Assembly: GCA_963575645.1 (NCBI GenBank)
Contig: OY754465.1
Coordinates: forward strand, 61,031,901 to 61,095,900
DNA: 64,000 bases
Source of the DNA: Xanthostigma xanthostigma
Taxonomy: Eukaryota; Arthropoda; Insecta; Raphidioptera; Raphidiidae
Direction: 5' to 3'
Both the position numbers and the translations under genes were made by a program. The notes under the pieces are model-generated. The model searched no databases and was not told where the DNA came from. It was given only the letters and a program-made list of their open reading frames with translations. Position 1 is the stretch's first letter. Each line of letters starts with the position of its first letter. Below, piece after piece: positions 34,769 through 46,305 of the stretch.

Positions 34769-37700
34769 ATGAGCGTGGAAATGCCATATTTAACAATACT
34801 GTCATTTTATATTCTGTCATTTACAATTCTGCCGTCAAATTCGCGTACTTCGACACTTTGGAAATTAAATGCAGACCAAGGAAAAATTGTTGAAGCCAGT
34901 TCGTTTCACCAGGTCGTTACGCTTCCCGGGGGTATATCTGATGGACAGTTCGTGACCGAAGATGATCCCATTTTTAATATTATAACCTCAACTGTACATT
35001 TTGGACAGTCGTGGACTAAACAAAGCCAAGAATATTACTGCACTGATTGTCAGAGTTTGCACAGTAACCGTAACAATTTAGATAAGTACGTCATATTCAT
35101 AATTTGTGAATTTTTCCTGCTTTTCACAAGTGAATGACTTCTCACAGCGTTGAGTAATGATTCGTTAACTGCAGAATCACAATTAAAGAATTGTTATTTT
35201 TTACTGTAAGGCAACTATTCTTGTCAGAAAATCAAAATTGTATACCAAAAGAAAGATATGTGACAAATTGCAATACAAAAATGTAATCGATGCAAAAAGT
35301 TTTTCTAGGAATTTTGATACTGGGCGCCTTTAAGCAATGTTGTGATATGTTCCAGCAGATGGACGCATGTGTTCTTACTTCGAGATCCTGTCTTTAACTT
35401 GATTTGTTGTTTGTAGATACTTTGGAAAAAATGTATCAAACATTGTCGAAGCGATAGAAAATAATAACAGTGCTATGGCAGCAAATGATGACGATGAATT
35501 CTTAGATTGCGGAAAAGCAGTTAATTTCACTTATTACGATACACTCGTAGGTGTAGCCAATCGCAACAATCATCCGAATGTTCCGGAACCTCAAGTGGCT
35601 TTGATATTTACAAAAAAGAAAAACGTTAAAAATGGCGGTCTCGATTTTGATGTTAATGCTTTGGAACGAAGGCTAAAAAAAGCTAAACGGGAAGTAAGTT
35701 CATTATAATTTACTCCAAATATTTTATATAAAAGATGTTTGTTACCGTTTCAAATACCGGTAATTATTTAGTTTCGCGGTCACCTGGTTTTTTGGCTCTA
35801 GAAAATCGAAAAATCATCCGATTTCGATGAATTTTTTTTTTAAATCTTCGTTTTTATGGCGGATTTATGGAAAAAATACGAAAATTGAAAAAATCAATAT
35901 TTCTCACAGTTTCATGACTTTAAATGCAAAAAAAAATTGACTTTCTACATATAATCCTTTATAACTGTTTCTGACGTCGTGGAATCAAGTTCGTATATTT
36001 ACGCAATCTACATAAAAAAATGAATATTTTGAAAAAAAAAATTTTCAAAAAAGTTAATTTTTTTTTTAAACGATAAAGGGGTATGCGAATTGTAATTCCG
36101 GGGTGAACGATAAAGGGATATGCGAATTGTAATTCCGGGGTGAACGATAAAGGGGTATGCGAATTGTAATTCCGGGGTGAACGATAAAGGGGTATGCGAA
36201 TTGTCTCGCAGTGAAACGGGAAGGGGCAAATGTGGAGTTTAAAAAAAACAATTCCGGGGTGAACGATAAAGGGGTATGCGAATTGTAATTCCGGGGTGAA
36301 CGATAAAGGGGTATGCGAATTGTAATTCCGGGGTGAACGATAAAGGGGTATGCGAATTGTAATTCCGGGGTGAACGATAAAGGGGTATGCGAATTGTCTC
36401 GCAGTGAAACGGGAAGGGGCAAATGTGGAGTTTTAAAAAAAACAATTCCGGGGTGAACGATAAACGGGTATGCGAATTGTAATTACAGGGTGAACTAATT
36501 TTTTTCATAAATCCGCCGTAAAATGGAACTTTTTGAGACCGAGATCATTGAAATCCAATCATTTTTCGATTTTCTAGAGCCAAAAAACCAGGTGACCGTG
36601 AAAGTAAATAATTACCCAAATACCGGTCAGTGCTTTTGTAATCATTTTATATTGCGCAAATAAATACAGAACTTTCGTGTATAAGAGCAGACACACATGC
36701 TATTTTTTGTATCGAAATCGCGCAATTTATCAGATTTGACGATTATTCAGCTACTCAATTCGATCGCGAGACATGGCAGCAGTACGCGATCGATGCGTTT
36801 GTTTCCTATCTGAGGTGTGCTCGACAACCTCGCGTTTGTGACGCATCGGTTGTGTATTTCAGTGAGTAGTGTGCGGCCTTATCCTGTTGGTAGCTCCATC
36901 CGACGATTTACAAGCAACTTAATCGCACAATCGTGATACAAAAAGTATCATGCGATGCTAGCCCAAAATATTGTAAATAGTTGTATGTTACTATAATTAA
37001 CAAATTGCATTTAAGAAACCAAAATCTGTGCAACTGTACAATCAAATTGGGAATTTTTGGAGAATTAAAGGAGACGCACAAAAGTCTATTGAATGTTTTA
37101 GACGCGCTCTTGCAGTCTCTCCGCATAACGCAGAGGTAAAGTCCCATAATTATTGTTAAAGTCATCTCTCGCCTGAAAATAATTTGCAATCATGTTTCAA
37201 TCTGTTTGGTTTTCATAGGTGTTATTAAATTTAGCAAGAGTGTTATTTACTCTGCAATACCTGGACGATGCAATTTACTTGACTCGCCGATCTTTGGAGG
37301 TTCAACCTCCGGACAAGAGCGCGTGGCAGCAGTACTTCACGCTTGGTGAGATTTTCAAGGCGTACGGTCACTATCAGGAGGCCTCTTTACACTTACGGCA
37401 CGCGCTTGAACTCAGGCCTGAATTCGAGCCAGCTCGTGCTGCGCTAAGAGATATGGAGTCCATTCCCGAAGCTACAATACATGTATATACGTTGCTTATT
37501 ATTATATGTCTGGTAAGTGATGTACTTATGTTAAGCCAACGCATCGTCAAAAAATTTGTTTATAATGATCTTAAGGTAGTACGAGCGCCAAGGCAACTTT
37601 AAACATATTTCGGTAGATGGATGATACGTTTTCATTGATTTCTCCAAAACTAATCGGTGGAAATTAAAAAAAAACTATTTAAATTAAAGTTAAAACCTTA

Positions 37701-39370
37701 ATAAATTATTGAAAACAAAAAAAACCCGTTGTGCCCGACTAATTAAAAAGATATTTAATCTTAATTAAATATCGTTTTAATTAGTCGGGCACAACGGTTT
37801 TTTTTTGTTTTCAATAATTTATTAAAGTTTTAACTTTAATTTAAATAGTTTTTTTTTAATTTTCACCGACTAGGTTTGGAGAAATCAATGAAAACATATC
37901 ATCTATCTACCGTTTTACCATAAAGCCAATGTTAAATATGCCTACTTTTGAAGTTATTTATTTATTTAAATAGTCGGGCAAACCCCCTAAAATTTTCAGA
38001 ATTGGTTCAGACTTAGTCCAACTTCATATAAAAAAAATCAAGCCTTTTATTTAAAATTGCCTTGGTGCTCGTACTACCTTAAACTGTGACTAATCGTGTG
38101 GGCATGCGCCGTAGATGTATTTGCGTCATGGCAAACTTCGATAAATGCCCAAGCAATCATTTTTGCATGTCACCGAGGAATTAATTTGTATCCATATGAC
38201 TGTCAATGTCCCAGAAAAGGTTCATTTTAGATGTCAGACGGTTCAAATATTCTTACTCCACTTTTGTACCACCTAGAGATGAACATCGGACATCAATTTT
38301 TTACGACCGGTGTTTTTGTAATATCGATAAAATTACATTTTGTAGGGAAAAATCACACTCTAAGTATAATTTGTATAATAACAATGTAGGATAGTACCTT
38401 GCTGGTGGATCGTGGAAATATGTATTTTGTTGAATTACATTGACACTACACAAACATCGATAACCGATGTTTCGCAATCAATCGTTCGATGTATTTGACA
38501 TTAATGGTTAGTTGCATCATATCATTCGATGTTAACATCGATATGATAGTACCTTGCTGGTGGATCGTGGAAATATGTATTTTGTTGAATTACATTGACA
38601 CTACACAAACATCGATAACCGATGTATCGCAACCAATCATTCGATGTATTAGACATCAATGGTTAGTTGCATCATATCATTCGATGTTAACATCGATATG
38701 ATAGTACCTTGCTGGTGAATCGTGGAAATATGTATTTTGTTGAATTACATTGACACTACACAAACATCGGTAACCGATGTTTCCCAACCAATCGTTCGAT
38801 GTATTTGACATTAATGGTTAGTTGCATCATATCATTCGATGTTAACATCGATATGATAGTACCTTGCTGGTGAATCGTGGAAATATGTATTTTGTTGAAT
38901 TACATTGACACTACACAAACATCGATAACCGATGTTTCGCAACCAATCGTTCGATGTATTTGACATTAATGGTTAGTTGCATCATATCATTCGATGTTTT
39001 GTTTTTCTTTCGATGTTCATCCCATGATTTTGACATCGATGGTTAGTTACGATATATCACCTTTAGTACTATCGGCCATTCATAAATATGTGTCGGCAAT
39101 TTAACCTAAATAATATAAGAAACAAACGATATGAAGCACCTGCATTAAATTGTTTGAAGTTTCGTGGATATTATGGTAGAATTAATTCTGTTAAAGGTTT
39201 TGGGAGTCTTGCTTGTGATTTTATCATCAGTGGACTCTAACCTCGAATCAGATTTGAATGAAATGAAAACGCAACGACATTTCAACAGAGCGATGGCTAT
39301 GCGTTCGCTCCGAGGCATGTCAATAACAGGAAGATCAGCGAGAGGGAAGAAATCGGGAGCTGGGGGTTAA
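34769..39370 (+). CDS. Secretory-pathway TPR protein with C-terminal transmembrane helix, 5 coding exons
   Basis: Exons 34769-35085, 35417-35693, 37016-37135, 37219-37512 and 39197-39370 join in frame (phases 2, 0, 0, 0) to about 393 residues. The first 26 residues (MSVEMPYLTILSFYILSFT...) look like a signal peptide. A non-repetitive, Cys-containing region with acidic stretches follows (about 30-198). Then come three TPR units at about 205-238, 239-272 and 273-309 (for example IGNFWRIKGDAQKSIECFRR). A hydrophobic helix at about 327-348 is split exactly by intron 4: YTLLIIICL joins VLGVLLVILSSV. The tail of about 40 residues is strongly basic and would be cytosolic, so a type I topology with luminal TPRs is inferred. 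It resembles TTC17-like proteins in layout, but I am not sure of the ortholog, so no symbol is given. Partner and function are unknown. Intron 2 carries a hAT-type MITE; intron 4 carries a TTAA foldback and a 155-bp tandem array. Confidence 0.87.
35759..36616. mobile_element. hAT-type MITE in intron 2 of the TPR gene, filled with minisatellite
   Basis: The ends GGTAATTATTTA and TAAATAATTACC start inverted repeats of about 110 bp (CGGTCACCTGGTTTTTTGGC and GCCAAAAAACCAGGTGACCG). A perfect 8-bp duplication CAAATACC flanks the element (35751-35758 and 36617-36624). The interior is the 37-bp minisatellite. Confidence 0.9.
36066..36490 (+). repeat. 37-bp minisatellite block, copy B, with higher-order structure
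   Basis: Unit AATTGTAATTCCGGGGTGAA plus CGATAAAGGGGTATGCG, about ten units. Twice a unit is followed by the spacer TCTCGCAGTGAAACGGGAAG plus GGGCAAATGTGGAGTTT, giving a higher-order repeat of about 190 bp. Complement of the block at 11878-12105. Confidence 0.9.
37575..38078. mobile_element. TTAA-type foldback element, copy 2, in intron 4 of the TPR gene
   Basis: The ends are GGTAGTACGAGC and its complement GCTCGTACTACC, flanked on both sides by TTAA (37571-37574 and 38079-38082), the target duplication of piggyBac-type transposition. The arms pair around GTTGTGCCCGACTAATT near 37727 and 37779. The right arm is about 130 bp longer than the left. Confidence 0.8.
38390..38997 (+). repeat. 155-bp tandem array, four units, in intron 4 of the TPR gene
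   Basis: Units start GATAGTACCTTGCTGGTG at 38390, 38545, 38700 and 38855. Each contains two short palindromes, ACATCGATAACCGATGT and TCGATGTTAACATCGA. Divergence between units is a few percent. Confidence 0.92.
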
Positions 39371-40123
39371 TTATCGAGTGACCGATTGTATTACTGTAAC
39401 TACGTTAAAATAAGCACATTTCGACTCTCTCCTCCTCTCTGAACGTCCATACATAATCATGAAGGTTTTGTAGTTATTTGATATTATTGTTTTTATTTGT
39501 TTGTTTTTATTTTATTTTTTTTTAGTTACAGTAGAACTCGTGTATTTTTAACCTATCAGGACTAATCGACTCATATATTTTCAACTTCTCTTTCATCCTC
39601 ACCTTGTGGCATAGACCAATCAAAAAAAACCTTTACTAATTGGAGGTTAAACATTGTTAAACGTAATTTTACATTGGCTGAACAGCGTAGGAGGTGACTC
39701 TTTGCGTGAGAAGTAGGAACTAAAAACTTGAAAACATGTTAGTAAAATCAGTTGAAAATAGGTGGTGTTGAAAATACATGAGTGCGACTGTATATAGATC
39801 TGACTGAATGGTTGGTATCATCATATTTGAGTGATTTTGACACATTTTATTGAGAAATAAGTTGGAGATGAGCAAGTTTCATTCTAATTTCATTTAGTTT
39901 TTTATGAAGCAACGTTAATTTTAAAATGTAAGTTTTAAAACGAAGAATAATAGACGAAAGATTGAATTATCGAATGCAGGTTTAAATTTTTATTAAAGAA
40001 ATGAAACCACAACATAACTTTTTCACATAATACAGTTACACTTATAACGACTACTAGAGAACAGAAAATCCCATTACTGATCAATAAAGCCAACTGTAAT
40101 GATGAAAAAAAATAAGTCTAAAT
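39371..40123 (+). other. 3' flank or 3' UTR of the TPR gene with one MITE
   Basis: No further coding. It contains the TA-flanked MITE at 39529-39790 and an AATAAA at about 40083. Confidence 0.4.
39529..39790. mobile_element. Tigger/mariner-type 262-bp MITE
   Basis: The ends CAGTAGAACTCGTGTATTTT and its imperfect complement AAATACATGAGTGCGACTG lie between TA dinucleotides. The CAGTAGAACTC end resembles pogo/Tigger-type termini. Confidence 0.75.
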
Positions 40124-40127
40124 TTAA

Positions 40128-40804
40128 GGAGGTTGAGCCGTTTTACGAAGATAATGAAAAAATCTGAAATTTTTTATGACAAAAGTTTCTGTAAAAAATC
40201 CAAAATCATTTGGAGATTTATAAAGTTATAAATTAAAAAAAACTTTTACATGTAGTCTTATGGAAAATATGTCAACCTAGCATGCAAACGGTACATTTTA
40301 ATTTTTTGCAAATAACCAAATAATGTCAGCAGTTCCGAAAACTAACTATGTAAAGCATCGATGTATTATTTTTTCCAATTTAATTAGGAGACTTTTAATT
40401 ATTAAAAAAAAAATATTAAACCTTAGCACTTTTCGATTATGGACTTTTATTCTTGACTATTTTAACAATTTGAAATGAATTTTCAACTTTTTAATGATTT
40501 AATTTTAATTTTCATTACTTCTAATTTCTTTTTTTAATTATTTACCGCAAAAAATATGTAAAATACAGATATTTACATAAATTTATTTTTTTTAACCTAA
40601 CTTTGTACAAAAAATTCAAAAGTTAGTTCATTAAGTAAAATACTGAAATAATTAATTAATATTTAAAAAAATATTTATTTATGCCTTTATGACAATAATT
40701 TATTACTATCATCGACTTATAACCTTTTGTAAAAATTTATTATGGAAAAGTTCCCATTTGGAATTCGACTTACTTTTGATTGGGACTAGAACGCATCAAC
40801 CTCC
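40128..40804. mobile_element. TTAA-type element family P1, copy 3
   Basis: The ends GGAGGTTGAGCCGTTTTACG and CATCAACCTCC are flanked by TTAA at 40124-40127 and 40805-40808. It lies downstream of the TPR gene and is same-oriented with the other two copies. Confidence 0.85.
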
Positions 40805-40808
40805 TTAA

Positions 40809-41781
40809 AAATATTGTTATGTTTGAAGCCTGCACACAAAACGAGATGATTTAATTAAAGCAACTTATTTGTTAAAATTGCAACAGTGTACCCTCAACTT
40901 TTGAAACAACGCTATTTTATGAAAAAGCAACCAATTTTTATAATTTCATCATTACAAGTGACTTGTAGACAACTTTTACTGTATTATTACTTGTGAAAAT
41001 AAGATGTTCGTATTAAAAAAAGAAGAAATATGTGAAAAATGGATGATGATTTTTTTTAATTAATGAATATTTTTAATTCAAAGAAAAACTACAGTTTTTT
41101 TAAATGTAATTTGTGTGTAAAATCCGCAAGAATATTCTGATAAGATTTAAATGAATTTCCTAACACCTGTGTATTTTTAGTAAACAAGGCAGCGGAATTT
41201 GTTTGATGTAAAAGTAGGTAACTGTTTTTTTTTTTTTTTTTTTATTAGTGTGAAACATGCTTTATCTGCTGAACGTTCAAATGTTTTAAAATAGAAACGA
41301 GTGGTTTTTTTGCTTCTGATTTGTGACGATATTTGTGATATATTTACTTATTTATTGTACTTACGACACGTTTTGAAATGCATAGTTTGAAAAAACTTTT
41401 GTTGTATTTAAATATATATTCAGTTTTATACTTCAAAAGTATTGTTAATATAATTTTTGAAGTGAAAACTTCTTTAGCGGCGTTGTACATTTTTTTTGTA
41501 ATGGGTAAAAAATGTTAAACTCGCATCAGGAAAAGTAAGAACTGGGTGAGACTCTCTAAGTGATAGTAATTGCCAGATACTTTTTATACAACGTTAGACA
41601 TCTAGCGTTGAAATATCGTACATAAAAATGCTATCTATGATACAAACCATTTTATTTACAAGTGTTGTAAATAAACAATGCTTCTAAATGCAAAAAATTA
41701 AGACGTTAATATTCAAGTTTTCACTTCTGCCGGCACTCCCGGAGTGCAACCCGTCTTTTTTTTTTAAATGAGACGCCTTTA
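40809..41781. other. Intergenic, no gene seen
   Basis: Contains a poly-T run at about 41226-41243; otherwise nothing recognised. Confidence 0.3.
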
Positions 41782-42120
41782 AGAGCTATTACGCACTGTC
41801 GCTGGCGACTGTGACTTACTACAGTTTAAATAGATGGTTACGCACTTGGTCGTCGGTCACCCAGGCGACTCGCCGCGTAGTGGCGACGCGCAAAGCGACT
41901 GCCGGTCGCCGGCGATCAATAGGAGCACGGCTTCAAATGGAACCATTCACACTGCGAGCAACTGTCTCTTCATTATTAGTAGCGCTACTATAGCAGCTTC
42001 TTCGACGTCCATTCTGCACGAATGTACTTGGAATACTGTCGCTCGGCTTGGTCTCCTGGGCCTAGTTGCCTATGTTTTGGTCGAGTCGCCGACGACCAGT
42101 CGACAGTGCGTAATGGCTCT
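41782..42120. mobile_element. 339-bp GC-richer MITE
   Basis: The ends AGAGCTATTACGCACTGTCG and CGACAGTGCGTAATGGCTCT are inverted repeats, and the subterminal text GGTCGTCGG...CCGACGACC is also mirrored. Open frames inside have no domain. Confidence 0.75.
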
Positions 42121-42457
42121 AACAGGGAGGTTACAGGATTTCCGAATCCGACACTATGGATAATCCGATACTTTTTCCCGCACCTAGATCCTCGAATACG
42201 GATTAATTGTACCTAGATCCGCGGTTTCGGTTTAAGAATCCTATTGTAAATAGAAACTTTTTTTGCCATTTAACGGATATGGATACGGATATCCGACTCA
42301 CCACTAATAAATACATACGTACCGTGTCTCGCTGGGACAGTACATACAGTCGATGCATGTTTTTGCATTATCATTTTTAATAATAACAATTTATTTGCGT
42401 AAAAACTTACAGTATAATATTTGTACAGTAAAAACAAATGAAAGTCAATTTAACGTC

Positions 42458-42723
42458 TATTCGGAACCCCAAGGAATGGTGAGACCTCTGGTGAGAAATG
42501 CGTCGAACTGCCCTAAGGGGGGTTTTTGACAGGTAAACTAGAGACGTATAAGGTAAACATTGATTTAGAAAAGCATAATGGAGGTTACACCTAGTCTCCA
42601 TTAATGCTTTTCTAAATCAATGTTTACCTTTTACCTCTATAGTTTACCTGTCAAAAACCCCCCTTAGAGCAGTTCGGCGCATTTCTCACCAGAGGTCTCA
42701 CCATTTCTTTGGGTTCCGAATAT
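42458..42723. mobile_element. 266-bp perfect-looking foldback
   Basis: TATTCGGAACCC at the left and GGGTTCCGAATA at the right are the tips of about 125-bp arms meeting near 42592 (GGAGACTAGG...CCTAGTCTCC-like centre). GGTGAGACCTCTGGTGAGAA is mirrored by TTCTCACCAGAGGTCTCACC. Confidence 0.85.
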
Positions 42724-43158
42724 ATAAATACAGGAATGAAAAAAAGAGTGTGATATTGATTTGAGTGTGTTAATTAGCATACATCATGACGAAACACCGT
42801 TCTCTTCGTTTTAATAAGGAGATGTGCACAATATATGTTTCATCACGATGTGTACGAATTAACACAGGTGAAATCGATTCAGGAGAAACCCATGTAATGT
42901 CAAAAAAACTCAATTCAAACTTAAAAATTCAATGAATTACGGTCGAACTTCAACCACTAGTTAATATCAAAAAACCATAATTGTGAAGTTTCCATTTGAT
43001 TATTTGTTAAATTCATAGCTGCTGCAAATATAACATTTGTGCCGCGTGACGTCACCATTACTAAGATCGGCATAGCAGGGAGAATTATTGTGACACTTAA
43101 AGTTTGAAGTAGCTTAACTGTTATTTTCACAGATATCACAAACATTTTTTCGTCATCA
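42724..43158. other. Intergenic, no gene seen
   Basis: Nothing recognised. Confidence 0.3.
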
Positions 43159-43400
43159 TTTTGACGTGATAACGTCTTATAAATTGATGAAACACCGGCT
43201 GCACGCACGAAAAAGTGTCACGTTCCGCCTGAGCGTGCAAGTGAGAGCGCGGTAGAAGCGATAGAGAGGCACGATCGGCCCAAGCGTCGGCTTGTACGCA
43301 TTTCTCTCTCTTCTCGCGTGACGTCAGAGAGTTCATCAATGTTTCTTTATAACGTTATCACGTAAAACTATCGTCCGTTAACCGACTTTACAGACAACCT
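43159..43400 (-). mobile_element. MITE family E, copy 2 (inverted)
   Basis: Begins TTTTGACGTGATAACGTC and ends CCGACTTTACAGACAACC. It is very similar to copy 1, and the single length difference inside the open frame is a multiple of three. Confidence 0.75.
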
Positions 43401-43972
43401 ATTTTTTGCCATTTTTAGGACTATGATTAAAGAGCAAACAAAAATACGGGAAACTTTTTAATTGCCACACTTTAGTAAGCAAGTTAAATCCACAGAGCCT
43501 GTTCAGGGTATAAGGTGTGCGATTTATTTTCGATAATTGGCATCGAACACTTGCATTATTGGAGAATTCTGTTTGCGCAAATGAAAAACACAATTCAACA
43601 GAAAGCATTTATTTCGATCGATTTCAATAAACGGGAGGATTATTAGTTATTACTTATTTTAAACAAACATTAAAGAGTAACAAAAATATATTAGCAAAGC
43701 TGGAAATAATACAAATTGGCCATTTAACATTTTAGTAAATAAAATCACTTCTTTATTGTAAATGAAACGAAGGCAACACTACAGCACTTTTATTTAATAA
43801 AATATTCAAAAAATATAATGACAATAAAAATGTTGAAAATAATTTTGGTAATTATCACTGGTAAATACACAAGCTGATTTCCCATAAAAAATTACTTTAC
43901 AAACTTAGTAAACGGTGAGCTCTGATTTCATTTGATATTTTATAAAACGAAATGATAAAGAGATTTAACGAT
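43401..43972 (-). other. 3' flank of Ntf-2
   Basis: AT-rich; several minus-strand AATAAA motifs (for example opposite 43752-43757). No gene seen. Confidence 0.4.
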
Positions 43973-44733
43973 TCATGCCGTATCGTGAATAACTAAACGG
44001 AAGATATCGTGCTGCACATAAAACGAATTTCCCAACGGTTTCAGTACAAATATTTGTGAAAAGGCATGTGGGGGATCTTCATCGCACTGAAAAAAAAACC
44101 CAACACATTGTCATAAATTGAAATCATCTTTGAAAACTGCGTGATGCGAGCGGTAACCGAACTAACCTTTAGTCTTCCGAGAACGTTGATTAAAACGCCA
44201 CCGTCGAACATTGGTTGTGAATCTACTGCCGTTACCATTCTATTGATTTTTTGAAACGTAAGACCCTGCAAATGATAAAATGCAAGACAGTAAACACTGT
44301 AATTAGAATTTACAATAGAAGTAATAATATGTTAAGGAATTGGCAATTAGTATGTATTATTCCCTCGGCGATGACGTGGTTGTCATTGCTAACTTATGTA
44401 CTGACTACGCATATACGCAACTATAAGAAACGAAAGGGGTATCGTACAATAATAATATTGCAGGTAGTTTAAGACACTTACGTTTAATTTCTCCATAATT
44501 TTTACAGAACCCTGCAATTGCACTCCTTCGAATGTCATAAACGATGTTTCATTCTACAAACAAGAAAATCACATTATTCATAAGATTTTACTGTACACAT
44601 TTCGAATTCAAAAACTTTTACTTACATTATACATATTAACAAGATTTGGTCTTTGCAAAGGATCATCAAATAATGCATAGTACTGCTGTACAAAACCTTT
44701 TCCGATAGCTTCATATGCCGGATTTAAGGCCAT
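43973..44733 (-). CDS. Ntf-2: Nuclear transport factor 2 (RanGDP import carrier), 4 coding exons
   Basis: Exons 44733-44626, 44553-44482, 44265-44167 and 44086-43973 (minus) all join in phase 0 and encode 130 residues, the usual length of metazoan NTF2. The start is MALNPAYEAIGKGFVQQYY and the end is HDTA followed by TGA. Family landmarks are visible: YYALFDDPLQRP, the TFEG loop, GLTFQKI, and CDEDPPHAFSQIF, whose acidic DED corresponds to the Ran-contact loop of the vertebrate protein. NTF2 is a small cone-fold homodimer that carries RanGDP through nuclear pores by binding FxFG nucleoporins. The gene is compact (761 bp) with short introns and no transposon insertions, unlike its neighbours. 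AATAAA-type signals on the minus strand occur downstream, for example opposite TTTATT at 43752-43757. Confidence 0.96.
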
Positions 44734-45866
44734 TTTATTAAATAAACTACTTAACAACTAATATTATTAAAAAAATCGCTTTTTTGGCATACACCAAACT
44801 ATGACAAACCAAGCAGTCACTTTTGCAACGAACTAGTCATACAAAATTTCTTCATTTAACATGAAATCAGGCCTGTCCTTGCCACTTTATTTTTAGAAAA
44901 AATAAAAATAACTAAATAGTTCTGGTTCTGAAATGCCTATTTTCAAACGATGTACATCTATGGATTTTAAAGATCTTTCTGAAGTACATTGCAGATGGCG
45001 TCTTATTTCCATTTTGCGCGCAATTCAGTCAGTGTTACGACTTCTTGTAGTGTCAGTGTATTTGTTGTGCATTATTAATAAATTAAACACATTTAAATTA
45101 TTACAGTAAGAAACTAAATTAATGTGTAACGCAGAAGAGTGCTTCTTCTGGTAAATATATTTTTGTATAAGCTCTTAAATAGAAAACGATTTGTTTTCTA
45201 ATACTTACATTAAATTGTAAAACAAAATGTCCGTTACATACAAACATTGTTGACCATTGAACAATAAACAAACTTAAAAATGAATATATGTATTTGGATT
45301 TTAAATGTTGTACGGTCAACTATTTTAAAGTATTGAAGATATATCACACTAATGACTAAAGTATTAAGAACTGACTGATTTCATATTTAATTAACCAGAG
45401 CTTGCCTTTGATTGTTAAAAAATTCTAGGTACTTATAAACCTGTCCATTGGTCTACTTTTATACTGTTCATTTTAGTTTAGGGTTTTTGAAAACTGATCA
45501 AAATATATTTTCTTCAGATCTTGTCACATAATTCGATACTTGTTCAATCCATGGATAACAGATTATGGTTCGGTTTCCGGATAGGTAAGTACTCCACAAA
45601 TCACAATTTATTTAATTATATTAAGATTAAAAAAAAGCGTTCCCCTTAAAATATCAAGTTTTATTATAAAATCAACATACTATATAAATAAATATATGAA
45701 ATTCTTAACAAAAAATGTATAATTAATATTGTTTGCATTTTCATTTTAATAATATAATTATTATTTATGTCATTTTGCTTCACAAATTGTTTGCACAGGG
45801 CACAAAACTGTGAAAAAAACAATATCTATAATTAACACGTATAAAATATATTAGAAAGAAAAAACA
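44734..45866. other. Upstream region of Ntf-2, no gene seen
   Basis: Presumably contains the Ntf-2 promoter (minus strand). No core element or mobile element could be assigned. Confidence 0.35.
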
Positions 45867-46195
45867 GTATAGTACGAGCCACGGATCTAAAATGTTCGGA
45901 AGTTAGTCACAAAGAGCGTCGCAAAGGCACATTTTAGAGCCGTTGATACTCTCACCACCTCCCAGCTACCTGCATGGAACGTCCGCTCGTCGGTGATTGG
46001 CCTTGATCGCTCGTTGCCTTTGTCACTTGTGGCTTTCCTGCTTTAAAGTACAGTCGAGTGCGCTATTGTCAAGTTGTTATTACTATGGTAGTTTTGTTGA
46101 GTTGCGAGTTTGTAGTTTTTCAACAGACTGTACAAGCGCAAGTCTGCATTCGCATCTAACTTCCGAGCCTTTTAGATTCATGGCGCGTGCTATAC
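45867..46195. mobile_element. 329-bp MITE with about 40-bp terminal repeats
   Basis: The left end GTATAGTACGAGCCACGGAT, continuing CTAAAA..CGGAAGTTAG, pairs with the right end CTAACTTCCGAGCCTTTTAG continuing to GCTATAC. No target duplication identified. Confidence 0.75.
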
Positions 46196-46305
46196 ATTTT
46201 TCATTGCAACTTTTTTTTAACAGAAAGATCGATCTTTGTCTTGATTTAGACCAAGAAGACTCAAGATACGGAGAATGAACTTGAGTGATTAGGATGGAAC
46301 GAAAT

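Noticed and set aside
36008-36508. Proline/histidine-rich repeated peptides on the minus strand
   Set aside because: They arise from open frames through a non-coding 37-bp minisatellite inside a MITE, antisense to an intron.
37219-37602. Independent gene starting with GTG
   Set aside because: It is exon 4 of the TPR gene; the apparent start follows an AG acceptor and the frame leaves the exon at a GTAAGT donor.
41782-42120. Overlapping GC-rich frames as a gene
   Set aside because: They coincide exactly with a MITE bounded by inverted repeats.
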